A DNA stretch of 36,548 nucleotides from contig NZ_WTLH01000032.1 in NCBI RefSeq assembly GCF_011421595.1, forward strand, positions 1 through 36,548, written 5' to 3'. Position numbers and translations under genes: made by a program. This DNA is from Streptomyces sp. YIM 98790. GTDB taxonomy: Bacteria; Actinomycetota; Actinomycetes; Streptomycetales; Streptomycetaceae. Shown here piece by piece: positions 7,079 to 14,912 of the stretch (within the stretch, counting starts at the first letter, position 1; every line of letters starts with the position of its first letter). The notes under the pieces were generated by a model. It searched no databases and had not been told where the DNA came from. It saw only the letters and a program-made list of their open reading frames with translations.

Positions 7079-8404
7079 TCAGAGGCCGAGGATGATCTTG
7101 GCGGTGGTGAAGTAGATGATGAGGCCGGTGGCGTCGACCAGGGTGGTGACCATGGGGGCGGAGACCACGGCCGGGTCGATGCGGAGCCTCTTGGCCAGCA
7201 GGGGCATGGTGCCGCCCACGGTGGAGGCCCAGCCGCAGATGACGATCAGGGTGATGCCGACGATCAGCGCGATGTCGGCGCCGACGAACAGGCCGCCGAT
7301 CAGCGCGCCGACCACGGCGAGCAGGGTGCCCAGCACCAGTCCGGTGCGGCATTCCCGCCAGATGACCCGGAACAGGTCGGAGACCCGGACCTCGCCCACC
7401 GCCAGGGCGCGCACCGCCGCGGTGGCGGCCTGGGCGCCCGCGTTGCCGCCGGCGCCGATCAGCAGCGGGATGAACAGCGCCAGGGCGGTGACCTCCTCCA
7501 GGGTGGCCTCGAAGAAGCGGTTGACCGAGACGGTCAGGGTGGCGGCGACCAGCAGCAGCATCAGCCAGACCGCCCGCGCGCGGGCCAGCCGGAGCACGCC
7601 GACCGACATGTAGTGCCGTTCCAGCGGCTCGGCACCGGACTGCCGGGCGGTGTCCTCGGTGTCCGCGGCCTCGATGACCTCCACCGCGTCGTCGATGGTG
7701 AGCAGGCCGACCAGCCGGTCCTCGCTGTCCACCACCGGCAGGTCGAGCATGTTGGTCTCGCGCATCAGGCGGGCGGCCTGCTCGGCCGGGTCGGTGGCCC
7801 GGGCCCGGGGCGGTTCGGTGTCGACAAGCTGGGCGACCTGCACGTCCGGGTTGCTCAGCACCAGGTCGCGCAGTTCCACGATGCCGGTGAGGCGGCGGCC
7901 GGTGTCCACCACCGGCAGGGTGTAGATGGTCTCGGCGTGCGCGCCGCGCAGCCGCACCACGTCCAGCGCCTCGGCCACGGTCAGGTTCTGCTGGAGCGCC
8001 ACGGTCTCGGGGGTCATGTAGCGGCCGACCGAGCCCTCGGGGTAGCCGAGCAGCGCGGCGGTCATGTGCCGCTCGTGCGCGCTCAGCCCGGCCAGCACCC
8101 GGCGGGCGACCTTGGCCGGCACCTCGCCCAGCATCCGCGCCCGGTCGTCCGGGTCCATGCCCTCGACAAGATCGCGGAACGCCTGGTCACGCAGCCCTTC
8201 CAGGATCTGCTGCTGGTCGACCGGATCGAGTTCCTCGAAGACTTCGAGCGCACGGTCCTTGTCGAGCAGACGGAAGGCGACGACGGAATTCACCGCGTCC
8301 ATCCGCGCGATCTCGTCGGCGATGGAGTAGGCGGGCTGGGTCTCCAGCCACTCCATGGCCCCGGCGAGGTCGTGCTCCTCCAGCAGGACAGGCAGATGCG
8401 TCAT
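7079..8404 (-). CDS. mgtE: Magnesium channel/transporter MgtE
   Basis: 441 residues. The cytoplasmic N domain (about 1-120) includes LDPVDQQQILEGL and MDPDDRARMLGEVPAKVARR. Two CBS domains follow (about 125-245; SVGRYMTPETVALQQNLTVA and MLDLPVVDSEDRLVGLLTID). The connecting helix leads into five membrane helices with the signature LLIGAGGNAGAQAATA and the pore-lining TMPLLAKRLRIDPAV region. MgtE proteins are Mg2+-gated channels in which Mg2+ bound by the N and CBS domains closes the pore. The start has a strong AGGGGG site that could be sequestered in the leader. A 160-base leader with a Pro/Arg-rich short ORF precedes it, suggesting Mg2+-responsive control. Confidence 0.95.
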   Translation of the reverse strand: MTHLPVLLEEHDLAGAMEWLETQPAYSIADEIARMDAVNSVVAFRLLDKDRALEVFEELDPVDQQQILEGLRDQAFRDLVEGMDPDDRARMLGEVPAKVARRVLAGLSAHERHMTAALLGYPEGSVGRYMTPETVALQQNLTVAEALDVVRLRGAHAETIYTLPVVDTGRRLTGIVELRDLVLSNPDVQVAQLVDTEPPRARATDPAEQAARLMRETNMLDLPVVDSEDRLVGLLTIDDAVEVIEAADTEDTARQSGAEPLERHYMSVGVLRLARARAVWLMLLLVAATLTVSVNRFFEATLEEVTALALFIPLLIGAGGNAGAQAATAAVRALAVGEVRVSDLFRVIWRECRTGLVLGTLLAVVGALIGGLFVGADIALIVGITLIVICGWASTVGGTMPLLAKRLRIDPAVVSAPMVTTLVDATGLIIYFTTAKIILGL

Positions 8405-8407
8405 GAC

Positions 8408-8483
8408 GGGGTACCCCCTGACAACGGAATGCGGTCACTGAACCATCCGGTGTTCGCGCACACGCCTGGTGTCCCAGGGGCCG
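8408..8483 (-). promoter_or_regulatory. mgtE leader with competing hairpins around the ribosome site
   Basis: In the mgtE transcript, CCCCTG (8480-8475) can pair with CAGGGG (8420-8415), part of the mgtE ribosome site. The same bases can instead enter a local hairpin, CCTGG-GACA-CCAGG (8478-8465). A GGGG-TA-CCCC inverted repeat (8408-8417) also overlaps the ribosome site. Mutually exclusive pairings downstream of a leader ORF are typical of translation-coupled switches. This was drawn by eye and no energies were computed. Confidence 0.4.
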
Positions 8484-8507
8484 TCGCGGCGGCAGCTCGT
8501 CAGGCTG

Positions 8508-8567
8508 TCAGGCGGACCTGGGCGCGGGGGCGCGGCGCCGGGGATGACTGGGAGGCTCGCTGCGCAT
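8508..8567 (-). CDS. Putative 19-aa leader peptide upstream of mgtE
   Basis: A short reading frame with an excellent ribosome site (GGGAGGTGG, with GGAGG ten bases before the ATG) encodes MRSEPPSHPRRRAPAPRSA and ends 103 bases before mgtE on the same strand. It is packed with prolines plus an Arg triplet. Enteric MgtL, the leader peptide controlling the Mg2+ transporter gene mgtA, is also a short Glu-Pro/Pro-rich peptide followed by an Arg triplet. The likeness could be convergent: both would be sequences that destabilise or stall ribosomes at low Mg2+. Translation itself is not proven; the evidence is the strong Shine-Dalgarno site, the composition and the position. Confidence 0.6.
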   Translation of the reverse strand: MRSEPPSHPRRRAPAPRSA

Positions 8568-8770
8568 GACAGCACCACCTCCCGCAGGGACATTGACCTT
8601 CCGCCGAAACCGTTCTTCAGGCTACATCGAGCAGGAAAAGATCATGACAGAAAGTCCGGCATAAAGGACAGCGAATCGGGGAGGATTCACGGAATGTGCG
8701 CCGTCGCGCAACCGGACGCGGGGCATGCTCCGCCGCCCGCCGCCCCCGCAGGGGCCGGTGCGGACGGGGA

Positions 8771-8801
8771 CGCCGGGCGCGGGGAACGGGGATGCCCGGC
8801 G
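8771..8801 (-). terminator. Possible hairpin terminator after deoA
   Basis: CGCCGGGC (8771-8778) pairs with GCCCGGCG (8794-8801) around a 15-base loop, 14 bases after the deoA stop. It has no T run. It is modest, but it is the only candidate separating deoA from the mgtE leader transcript. Confidence 0.4.
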
Positions 8802-8815
8802 CGGTGGGCGGGGTT

Positions 8816-10108
8816 TCAGGCGATGCGGTCCAGGATCAGCGGGGTGCGGGCCGGGGCGGGGACGGTGCCGTCCGCGTCGGGGGTGACGACCACGGCACCG
8901 TCCTCCAGTGCGGCCAGCGCGGCGGGGAAACGCTCGGGAGTGTCGGTGTGCAGGGTCAGCAGCGGCTGCCCGGCACTCACCCGGTCCCCCGGCCGGGCGT
9001 GCAGCTCGATCCCGGCGCCCGCCTGCACCGGGTCCTCCTTGCGGGCCCGGCCCGCCCCCAGCCGCCAGGCGGCGACGCCCACCGCGTAGGCGTCCAGCCG
9101 GGTCAGCACCCCGCTCGCCGGGGCGGGCAGGGTGTGCCGCTCGCGCGCCACCGGCAGCGGCGCGTCCGGGTCGCCGCCCTGCGCGGCGATCATCCGGCGC
9201 CAGACGTCCATGGCGCTGCCGTCGCGCAGCGCCCGCTCCGGATCGGCGTCCGGCAGCCCGGCCGCGTCCAGCATCTCCCGGGCCAGCGCCAGGGTCAGCC
9301 GCACCACGTCGGCGGGGCCGCCGCCGGCCAGTACCTCCACCGACTCCCGCACCTCCAGGGCGTTGCCGGCGGTCAGGCCGAGCGGGACGGACATGTCGGT
9401 GAGCAGCGCCACGGTGCGCACCCCGTGGTCGGTGCCCAGGCCGACCATGGTGGCGGCCAGTTCCCGGGCGTCGGCCAGGGTCTTCATGAAGGCGCCGGAG
9501 CCGACCTTGACGTCCAGCACCAGTGCGCCGGTGCCCTCGGCGATCTTCTTGCTCATGATGGAGCTGGCGATCAGCGGGACGGACTCGACCGTGCCGGTGA
9601 CGTCCCGCAGGGCGTAGAGCTTGCGGTCGGCCGGGGCCAGGCCCTCGCCGGCCGCGCAGATCACCGCGCCGGCCGAGCCGAGCACGTCCAGCATCTCCTC
9701 GTTGCTCAGCCGGGCCCGCCAGCCGGGAATGGACTCCAGCTTGTCCAGGGTGCCGCCGGTGTGGCCCAGTCCCCGGCCGGAGAGCTGCGGCACGGCCGCG
9801 CCGCAGGCGGCGACCAGCGGCGCCAGCGGCAGGGTGATCTTGTCGCCGACGCCGCCGGTGGAGTGCTTGTCCGCGGTGGGCCGGGGCAGGCCGGAGAAGT
9901 CCATCCGCTCACCGGTGGCGATCATGGCGGCGGTCCAGCGGGCGATCTCCGCCCGGTCCATGCCGTTCAGCAGGATCGCCATGGCCAGGGCGGACATCTG
10001 CTCGTCCGCGACCTCGCCGCGGGTGTAGGCGCCGATGACCCAGTCGATCTGCTCGGGGGTGAGTGCGCGCCCGTCGCGCTTGGCCCGGATGACGGTGATG
10101 GCGTCCAT
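8816..10108 (-). CDS. deoA: Thymidine (pyrimidine-nucleoside) phosphorylase
   Basis: Cleaves thymidine or deoxyuridine with phosphate to the base and deoxyribose 1-phosphate. The 430 residues contain the phosphate-binding KHSTGGVGDK (about residues 80-89) and the family signature SGRGLGHTGGTLDKLESIPG. Further landmarks are IASSIMSKKIAEGTGALVLD, KVGSGAFMK and the C-terminal alpha/beta domain with AGAGIELHARPGDRVSAGQP. The start follows CAGGAGCC. It is the last gene of the operon permease-permease-cdd-deoA, lying 64 bases beyond cdd. That fits its use of deoxyuridine produced from deoxycytidine by cytidine deaminase. Confidence 0.96.
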   Translation of the reverse strand: MDAITVIRAKRDGRALTPEQIDWVIGAYTRGEVADEQMSALAMAILLNGMDRAEIARWTAAMIATGERMDFSGLPRPTADKHSTGGVGDKITLPLAPLVAACGAAVPQLSGRGLGHTGGTLDKLESIPGWRARLSNEEMLDVLGSAGAVICAAGEGLAPADRKLYALRDVTGTVESVPLIASSIMSKKIAEGTGALVLDVKVGSGAFMKTLADARELAATMVGLGTDHGVRTVALLTDMSVPLGLTAGNALEVRESVEVLAGGGPADVVRLTLALAREMLDAAGLPDADPERALRDGSAMDVWRRMIAAQGGDPDAPLPVARERHTLPAPASGVLTRLDAYAVGVAAWRLGAGRARKEDPVQAGAGIELHARPGDRVSAGQPLLTLHTDTPERFPAALAALEDGAVVVTPDADGTVPAPARTPLILDRIA

Positions 10109-10172
10109 GACGTGCGGCTCCTGGAAGAGGACGACGGGCCGGGCGGGACCGCGGCGAGCGGTCCGCGGCCGG

Positions 10173-10637
10173 TTAGGGATGCTGCGGGGCGGGGGGGCCG
10201 GCGGGGTGGCCGGCGGCGGGGGGGCCGGCGGGGTGGCCGGCGGCGAGGTGACCGGGGCCGAAGGACTGCGGCAGCAGGGCGGAGAGCGGCAGCTCCCCCT
10301 CGGGGGTGTCCATGCGCAGCTCCGGGCCGCCGTGCTCCAGCAGCAGCTGCCGGCACCGGCCGCACGGGGTGATGGTCCGGCCCTCGCCGTCGCAGCAGGT
10401 GAAGTGGGTCAGCCGGCCGCCGCCGGTGGCGTGCAGCGCGGAGACCAGTCCGCACTCGGCGCACAGGCCCAGCCCGTAGGAGGCGTTCTCCACATTGCAG
10501 CCGGTGAGGGTGCGGCCGTCCGCGGTGCGGGCGGCCGCGCCCACCGGGTAGCGGGAGTAGGGCGCGTAGGCCCGGGACATGGCCTCCCGGGCCGCCGCGC
10601 GCAGTTCCTCCCACAGCCCCTCGCCGGTGCCGGTCAT
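10173..10637 (-). CDS. cdd: Cytidine deaminase
   Basis: Hydrolytic deamination of cytidine and deoxycytidine. 154 residues, of which about 125 form the usual domain: AYAPYSRYPVGAA, GCNVENASYGLGLCAECG with the zinc Cys and catalytic Glu of CAE, and PCGRCRQLLLE with the other two zinc cysteines. The ATG overlaps the TGA of the preceding permease gene in ATGA, so the two are translationally coupled; AGGGGAC precedes it. The last 25 or so residues are an unusual Gly/His/Pro/Ala tail containing two copies of AAGHPAGPP, encoded by a 27-base tandem repeat. The tail lies outside the catalytic fold and probably arose by slippage. Confidence 0.95.
   Translation of the reverse strand: MTGTGEGLWEELRAAAREAMSRAYAPYSRYPVGAAARTADGRTLTGCNVENASYGLGLCAECGLVSALHATGGGRLTHFTCCDGEGRTITPCGRCRQLLLEHGGPELRMDTPEGELPLSALLPQSFGPGHLAAGHPAGPPAAGHPAGPPAPQHP
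10191..10244. repeat. Two perfect 27-bp tandem repeats in the cdd 3' end
   Basis: The units at 10191-10217 and 10218-10244 are identical and each begins with a run of seven G. They stay in frame and encode the repeated AAGHPAGPP tail of cytidine deaminase. The G runs make slippage likely, so copy number may vary between strains. Confidence 0.9.
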
Positions 10638-11929
10638 GTGGACTGTCCCCTGCGGTAGGGCTTGCCGATGGCCCGGGGCACCCGCAGCCGCTGGGAGAAC
10701 AGGGTCAGCACCACCAGGGTGGTGATGTACGGGCTGGCGGTGACCAGCTCGCCCGGCATGGTGTCGGTGACGGACCACCAGAACAGCAGCACCGCGGCCA
10801 GCGCGGCGTTGACCCCGGACGCCACCGTGACCCGCCGCGCCCGCACCGTCTGCCAGACGGCGACCGCGGCCAGCAGCACGGCGAAGAGCAGCAGGATGGC
10901 GTGCACGGTGTCGCCGCCGCCGCGGATCTGGAGCGCGTCCATGAAGCCGAACAGGCCCGCGCCGACCGCCACCCCGCCCGGCCGCCAGTTGCCGAAGATC
11001 ATCGTGGCCAGGCCCAGGAAGCCGCGCCCGCCGGTCTGCCCGTCCTGGTACATGCGGATGAACACGGCCAGGTAGGCCCCGCCCAGCCCGGCCAGCGCGC
11101 CGGAGACCATCACCGCGATGTACTTGTACAGGTAGACGTTGACGCCCAGGGACTCGGTGGCCACCGGGTTCTCGCCGCAGGAGCGCAGCCGCAGGCCGAA
11201 GGAGGTCTTCCACAGCACGACGTAGGTGGCGATGAACAGCACCACGGCGATGACGGTCAGCCAGGACACCCGGGAGACCAGGGCGCCCAGCACCCCGGCG
11301 GTGTCCGAGACCAGGAAGAGGTTCTGGTCCTTGAGGTCGGCCAGCCATCCGGAGACGCCGGGGATGTTCATCTCGCCCAGGGGATCCATGCGTGGTGACT
11401 GTTTGTCGTTGCCGCCCTGCTCTCCTGCCTCGGTGCCCTCTCCGAACCACAGGTGGGCCAGGAACTGCACCACGCCCAGGGCGAGGATGTTGACGGCCAC
11501 ACCGGAGACGATGTGGTCCACGCCGAAGGTGACGGTGGCCACCGCGTGCACCAGGGCGCCCAGCACGCCGCCGATCACGCCGGCCAGCACGGCCGGCCAC
11601 GGGCCGTACTGCCAGCCGATCCAGCCGGCGCCGAACATGCCGAGCATCATCATGCCTTCGAGGCCGATGTTGATCACGCCGGAGCGCTCGGACCACAGAC
11701 CGCCCAGACCGGCCAGGCCGATCGGCACGGCCAGGCCCAGGGCGCTGCCCCACTGCCGGGCGTCGGTCAGGCTCGGGGTGTCGGTGACCACCCGGGCCAG
11801 GGAGAGCAGCAGCAGCCCGGCGGCGATGATCAGCAGGACCACCGGATAGCTCAGCCGCCGCCGGCCGCCGCGCTCCACCTTGCCGCGGACCTGCACCGGG
11901 TCCGGCGTGGTGTGAAGTTCCGTGCTCAC
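10634..11929 (-). CDS. Nucleoside ABC transporter permease 2
   Basis: 431 residues with about 8-10 membrane helices. Motifs of the BMP-type (YufQ-like) permease family: LAVPIGLAGLGGLWSERSG, VINIGLEGMMMLGMFGAGW, SFGLRLRSCGENPVATESLG (the cytoplasmic coupling loop) and GRGFLGLATMIFGNWRPGG. The start is a GTG at 11929 that overlaps the upstream permease stop in GTGA; its own stop overlaps the cdd ATG. These overlaps define a tightly coupled operon. A hydrophilic insertion of about 35 residues (GEGTEAGEQGGNDKQSPRMD) sits in an external loop. Confidence 0.92.
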   Translation of the reverse strand: MSTELHTTPDPVQVRGKVERGGRRRLSYPVVLLIIAAGLLLLSLARVVTDTPSLTDARQWGSALGLAVPIGLAGLGGLWSERSGVINIGLEGMMMLGMFGAGWIGWQYGPWPAVLAGVIGGVLGALVHAVATVTFGVDHIVSGVAVNILALGVVQFLAHLWFGEGTEAGEQGGNDKQSPRMDPLGEMNIPGVSGWLADLKDQNLFLVSDTAGVLGALVSRVSWLTVIAVVLFIATYVVLWKTSFGLRLRSCGENPVATESLGVNVYLYKYIAVMVSGALAGLGGAYLAVFIRMYQDGQTGGRGFLGLATMIFGNWRPGGVAVGAGLFGFMDALQIRGGGDTVHAILLLFAVLLAAVAVWQTVRARRVTVASGVNAALAAVLLFWWSVTDTMPGELVTASPYITTLVVLTLFSQRLRVPRAIGKPYRRGQST

Positions 11930-13113
11930 TGGCCGACCTCCGCCGCGTCGTTCTTCCCGGGTCCGTTCTCCCCGGGCGCGTTCTTCCCGGCCCCGTTCCG
12001 GCCGGCCTGGGCGGCGGCGAGTTCGGCGCCGACCCGGCTCTGCTGGCGCCGCAGGCCCCAGCGCCGTACCAGTTCGTAGGCGATGACCACGGAGAGCACG
12101 ATGGTGCCCTGCATCACGCCCACGATCTCCTTGCTGTAGCCCTCGAAGTCGAGGTGGTTGCCGGTGCGTTCCAGGAAGCCCCACAGCAGGGCGGCGAACG
12201 CCATGCCCACGGCATGGTTGCGGCCCAGCAGCGCGATGGCGATTCCGGTGAAGCCCATGCCGGTGGGGAAGTTGTTGCCGAAGTTGCCGGAGTCGTTGAG
12301 CAGGATCGGCATGCCCACCAGGCCGGCCGCGGCACCGGAGAGCAGCATGGCGCTGATCACCATGGTCTTCACATTGGCGCCGCTGGCCAGGGCCGCGGAG
12401 TCGGAGTGGCCCACCGCCCGCAGGTCGTAGCCGAAACGGGTGCGGCCGATCAGGAACCAGTAGCCGACGCCGGCCAGCACGGCGATCACCACGGTGCCCC
12501 ACACCTTGCCGTTGCCGGTGTCGATGGTGAAGAACATGCTGGAGTCCGGCAGGTCCGGGGTGTGCACGATGTTCCCGGACAGCTCCGCCAGCCGGCCGTC
12601 CTTGAGCAGGTAGCCGACGAGCGAGCCGGTGGCGATGGCGTTCAGCATGATGGTGCTGATCACCTCGCTCACCCCGCGGGTGGCCTTGAGGTAGCCGGCG
12701 ATTCCCGCCCACAGGCCGGAGACCAGCACCGCGGTGAGGATGATCAGCGGGATGTTGATGATCCCGGTCAGCGCCAGGGTTCCGCCCAGCCAGGCGGCGA
12801 TCAGCGCGCCGACCTGGTACTGCCCGTCCACACCGATGTTGAACAGGTTCATCCGGAAGCCGATGGCCACGGCCACCGCGGACAGGTAGTAGGGGATCGC
12901 CTTGTTGATGATCCAGACCTGGCTGTCCGCCTTGGTCCCGTAGTCGAACATCAACCCGAAGGCGCGGAACGGGTTCTGGTCCGTGACCGCCATCACCAGG
13001 GCGATCAGCACAAAGGCCGTGAGCAGGGCCAGCGCCGGGGCGGCGGTGCCCAGCAGCAGCCGCTCCCGCCGGTGCGGGTCACGCACCAGACGGGTCAGGG
13101 GGGCAGCCAGCAT
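11926..13113 (-). CDS. Nucleoside ABC transporter permease 1
   Basis: About 395 residues. Family motifs: IPYYLSAVAVAIGFRMNLFN, IGVDGQYQVGALIAAW, TRGVSEVISTIMLNAIATG, GYDLRAVGHSDSAALASGAN (coupling loop) and GFTGIAIALLGRNHAVGM. This is the partner of permease 2 in a BMP-type purine/pyrimidine nucleoside importer. The ATG at 13119 overlaps the ATPase stop (TAATG), but GAGGAG lies only two bases before it. The second in-frame ATG at 13113 has an eight-base spacing and is preferred, a difference of two residues. The C-terminus is a 45-residue Ala/Gly/Asn/Lys-rich tail with repeats such as GAGKNAPGENGPGKNDA. Confidence 0.92.
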   Translation of the reverse strand: MLAAPLTRLVRDPHRRERLLLGTAAPALALLTAFVLIALVMAVTDQNPFRAFGLMFDYGTKADSQVWIINKAIPYYLSAVAVAIGFRMNLFNIGVDGQYQVGALIAAWLGGTLALTGIINIPLIILTAVLVSGLWAGIAGYLKATRGVSEVISTIMLNAIATGSLVGYLLKDGRLAELSGNIVHTPDLPDSSMFFTIDTGNGKVWGTVVIAVLAGVGYWFLIGRTRFGYDLRAVGHSDSAALASGANVKTMVISAMLLSGAAAGLVGMPILLNDSGNFGNNFPTGMGFTGIAIALLGRNHAVGMAFAALLWGFLERTGNHLDFEGYSKEIVGVMQGTIVLSVVIAYELVRRWGLRRQQSRVGAELAAAQAGRNGAGKNAPGENGPGKNDAAEVGQ

Positions 13114-13118
13114 GGCCA

Positions 13119-14753
13119 TTACTCCTCACTTCCCCGGGCGCCGGACTCGCCGGCCGCACCGTCGTCACCGGTGCCGCGCCCGCCCTGGTGCAGCTCTCCG
13201 CCGGCGGCACCGGTCATGGCGGTGCCCAGCTCCTCCGGGGTGATGGCGGCCGGGTCGGCGCTGGCCACCAGCCGGCCCCGGTACATCACCCGCAGGGTGT
13301 CGGAGAGCCCGATCAGCTCGTCGAGGTCGGCGGAGATCAGCAGCACGGCCATGCCCTCGCGCCGGGCCTCGCGGATCTGGTCCCAGATCTGGGCCTGGGC
13401 GCCGACGTCCACGCCCCGGGTGGGGTGGGCGGCGACCAGCACCCGCGGCCGGTGGCTCATCTCCCGCCCGACGATCAGCTTCTGCTGGTTGCCGCCGGAC
13501 AGGCTGGCCGCGGTGACGTCCACCCCCGGGGTGCGCACGTCGTACTCCTCCACGATCCGCTCGGTGTCCTTGCGGGCGTCGGCGCCGGTCAGCCAGGGAC
13601 CGTTGCTGTTGGGGCGCTGGGTGACATGGCCGAGCATGCGGTTCTCCCACAGCGGGGCGCCCAGCAGCAGGCCGTGCCGGTGCCGGTCCTCGGGAATGTA
13701 GCCGACCCCGGCCTCGCGGCGCTTGCGGGTGGACGCCTGGGAGACGTCGTCGCCCTCCAGCCGGATCACGCCGCCGTCCGGCCTCCGCATGCCCATCACG
13801 GCCTCGACCAGCTCGGACTGGCCGTTGCCCTCCACGCCGGCGATGCCCAGCACCTCGCCGCGGTGGATGGTGAAGGTGATGTCGGACAGCACCTCGCGGA
13901 CCACGCCCTCCGCGTCGGTGCCGGACAGGTGCAGCCCGGAGACCTCCAGCACCGGGGTGTCGGTCACGGTGGACTCGCGGGTCTCCGGCACCGGCAGCTC
14001 GGTGCCCACCATCAGCTCGGCGAGCTGCTTGGGGGTGGTCGCGGCCGGCTCCACCGAGGCGACCGTGGTGCCGCGCCGGATCACGGTGATCTCGTCGGCG
14101 ACGGCCAGCACCTCGCCCAGCTTGTGGGAGATGAAGATGACGGTCAGACCCTCGGCCTTGAGCTCGCGCAGGTTGGCGAAGAGGGCGTCCACCTCCTGCG
14201 GCACCAGGACGGCGGTGGGCTCGTCCAGGATCAGGGTGCGGGCACCGCGGTAGAGGACCTTGAGGATCTCCACCCGCTGGCGGTCGGCCACGCCGATCTC
14301 CTCCACCAGCACGTCCGGGCGCACCCCGAGGCCGTAGGCGTCGGAGATCTCCTGGATGCGGCGGCGGGCGGCGGCACCGATGCCGTGCAGCTTCTCCGCG
14401 CCGAGAACGATGTTCTCCTGCACGGTGAGGTTGTCGGCGAGCATGAAGTGCTGGTGCACCATGCCGATGCCGCGCGCGATGGCGTCGGCGGGCGAGTGCA
14501 GGGTGACGGGTTCGCCGTCGAGGGAGATGGTGCCCTCGTCCGGCTTCTGCATGCCGTAGAGGATCTTCATCAGGGTGGACTTCCCGGCACCGTTCTCACC
14601 GATCAGGGCGTGCACGGTGCCGCGCCGGACGGTGATGTCGATGTCGCGGTTGGCCACCACGCCGGGGAAACGTTTCGTGATGCCGCGCAGCTCGACAGCC
14701 GGCGAGCCGTTGCCTGTCCCGGCGGAGGAGGCGGCTGGTGATGAGGCAGAGAT
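13119..14753 (-). CDS. Nucleoside ABC transporter double-ATPase subunit
   Basis: Tandem ATPase of the RbsA/YufO type. First domain: Walker A GENGAGKST, then DRQRVEILKVLYRGARTLIL and DEPTAVLVPQE. Second domain: GIAGVEGNGQSELVEAVMG (degenerate Walker A), signature LSGGNQQK, and VLVAAHPTRGVDVG in place of a normal Walker B Glu, as usual in this family. The only ATG/GTG/TTG in frame at the 5' end is a GTG at 14660, which would delete the first beta strand and the A-loop aromatic (VELRGITKRFPGVV). An ATC at 14753 sits eight bases after AGGAG and restores a normal N-terminus (544 aa). An in-frame TAG further upstream bounds the search. I therefore infer an ATC start; a sequence error is the alternative. 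Confidence 0.88.
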   Translation of the reverse strand: MSASSPAASSAGTGNGSPAVELRGITKRFPGVVANRDIDITVRRGTVHALIGENGAGKSTLMKILYGMQKPDEGTISLDGEPVTLHSPADAIARGIGMVHQHFMLADNLTVQENIVLGAEKLHGIGAAARRRIQEISDAYGLGVRPDVLVEEIGVADRQRVEILKVLYRGARTLILDEPTAVLVPQEVDALFANLRELKAEGLTVIFISHKLGEVLAVADEITVIRRGTTVASVEPAATTPKQLAELMVGTELPVPETRESTVTDTPVLEVSGLHLSGTDAEGVVREVLSDITFTIHRGEVLGIAGVEGNGQSELVEAVMGMRRPDGGVIRLEGDDVSQASTRKRREAGVGYIPEDRHRHGLLLGAPLWENRMLGHVTQRPNSNGPWLTGADARKDTERIVEEYDVRTPGVDVTAASLSGGNQQKLIVGREMSHRPRVLVAAHPTRGVDVGAQAQIWDQIREARREGMAVLLISADLDELIGLSDTLRVMYRGRLVASADPAAITPEELGTAMTGAAGGELHQGGRGTGDDGAAGESGARGSEE

Positions 14754-14766
14754 GACGCACTCTCCT
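14751..14766 (-). promoter_or_regulatory. Ribosome site and inferred ATC start of the ABC ATPase
   Basis: On the minus strand AGGAGA (14766-14761) is followed by GTGCGTC and then ATC (14753-14751). The GTG inside the spacer is in another frame and too close to the ribosome site. The coding frame for the conserved N-terminus has no ATG, GTG or TTG between an upstream TAG and base 14660. Confidence 0.5.
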
Positions 14767-14821
14767 GGGGCGAAGGAGCAGGGCCTGGTCGGACGCCGAC
14801 GCTATCGCGTCCCGGCCGATG

Positions 14822-14833
14822 CTACGCGCGTAG
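14822..14833. promoter_or_regulatory. Palindromic operator CTACGCGCGTAG upstream of the ABC operon
   Basis: An exact copy of the 12-bp palindrome in the add promoter, 69 bases upstream of the inferred ATPase start. On the minus strand its last three bases begin a -10-like TAGCAT, and another TANNNT (TAGCGT) lies about 25 bases on. A bound regulator would overlap the promoter. Confidence 0.7.
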
Positions 14834-14846
14834 TCTTCCGAAGAGC

Positions 14847-14880
14847 GGCCCGGCGGGGAGGCTCGCCTCCGCGCCGGGCC
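14847..14880 (-). terminator. Hairpin between lipoprotein gene and ABC operon
   Basis: A 15-pair stem with one G-G mismatch (GGCCCGGCG...GGAGGC against GCCTCC...CGCCGGGCC) and a two-base apex, 33 bases after the lipoprotein stop. It should end most lipoprotein transcripts. Partial read-through would give the usual excess of binding protein over ATPase and permeases. Confidence 0.75.
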
Positions 14881-14912
14881 CGGGTGCCGTTCCCGTTCCT
14901 GACCGCGGCGGG

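Noticed and set aside
8405-8815. A known Mg2+ riboswitch (M-box type) ahead of mgtE
   Set aside because: I could not fit the conserved M-box core by eye; the short leader ORF with nearby alternative pairings explains the region better. A covariance-model search would settle it.
14658-14660. GTG at 14660 as the true ABC ATPase start
   Set aside because: It would remove the first beta strand and the A-loop aromatic of the nucleotide-binding fold and has no ribosome site, whereas AGGAG is placed correctly for a codon 31 residues upstream.
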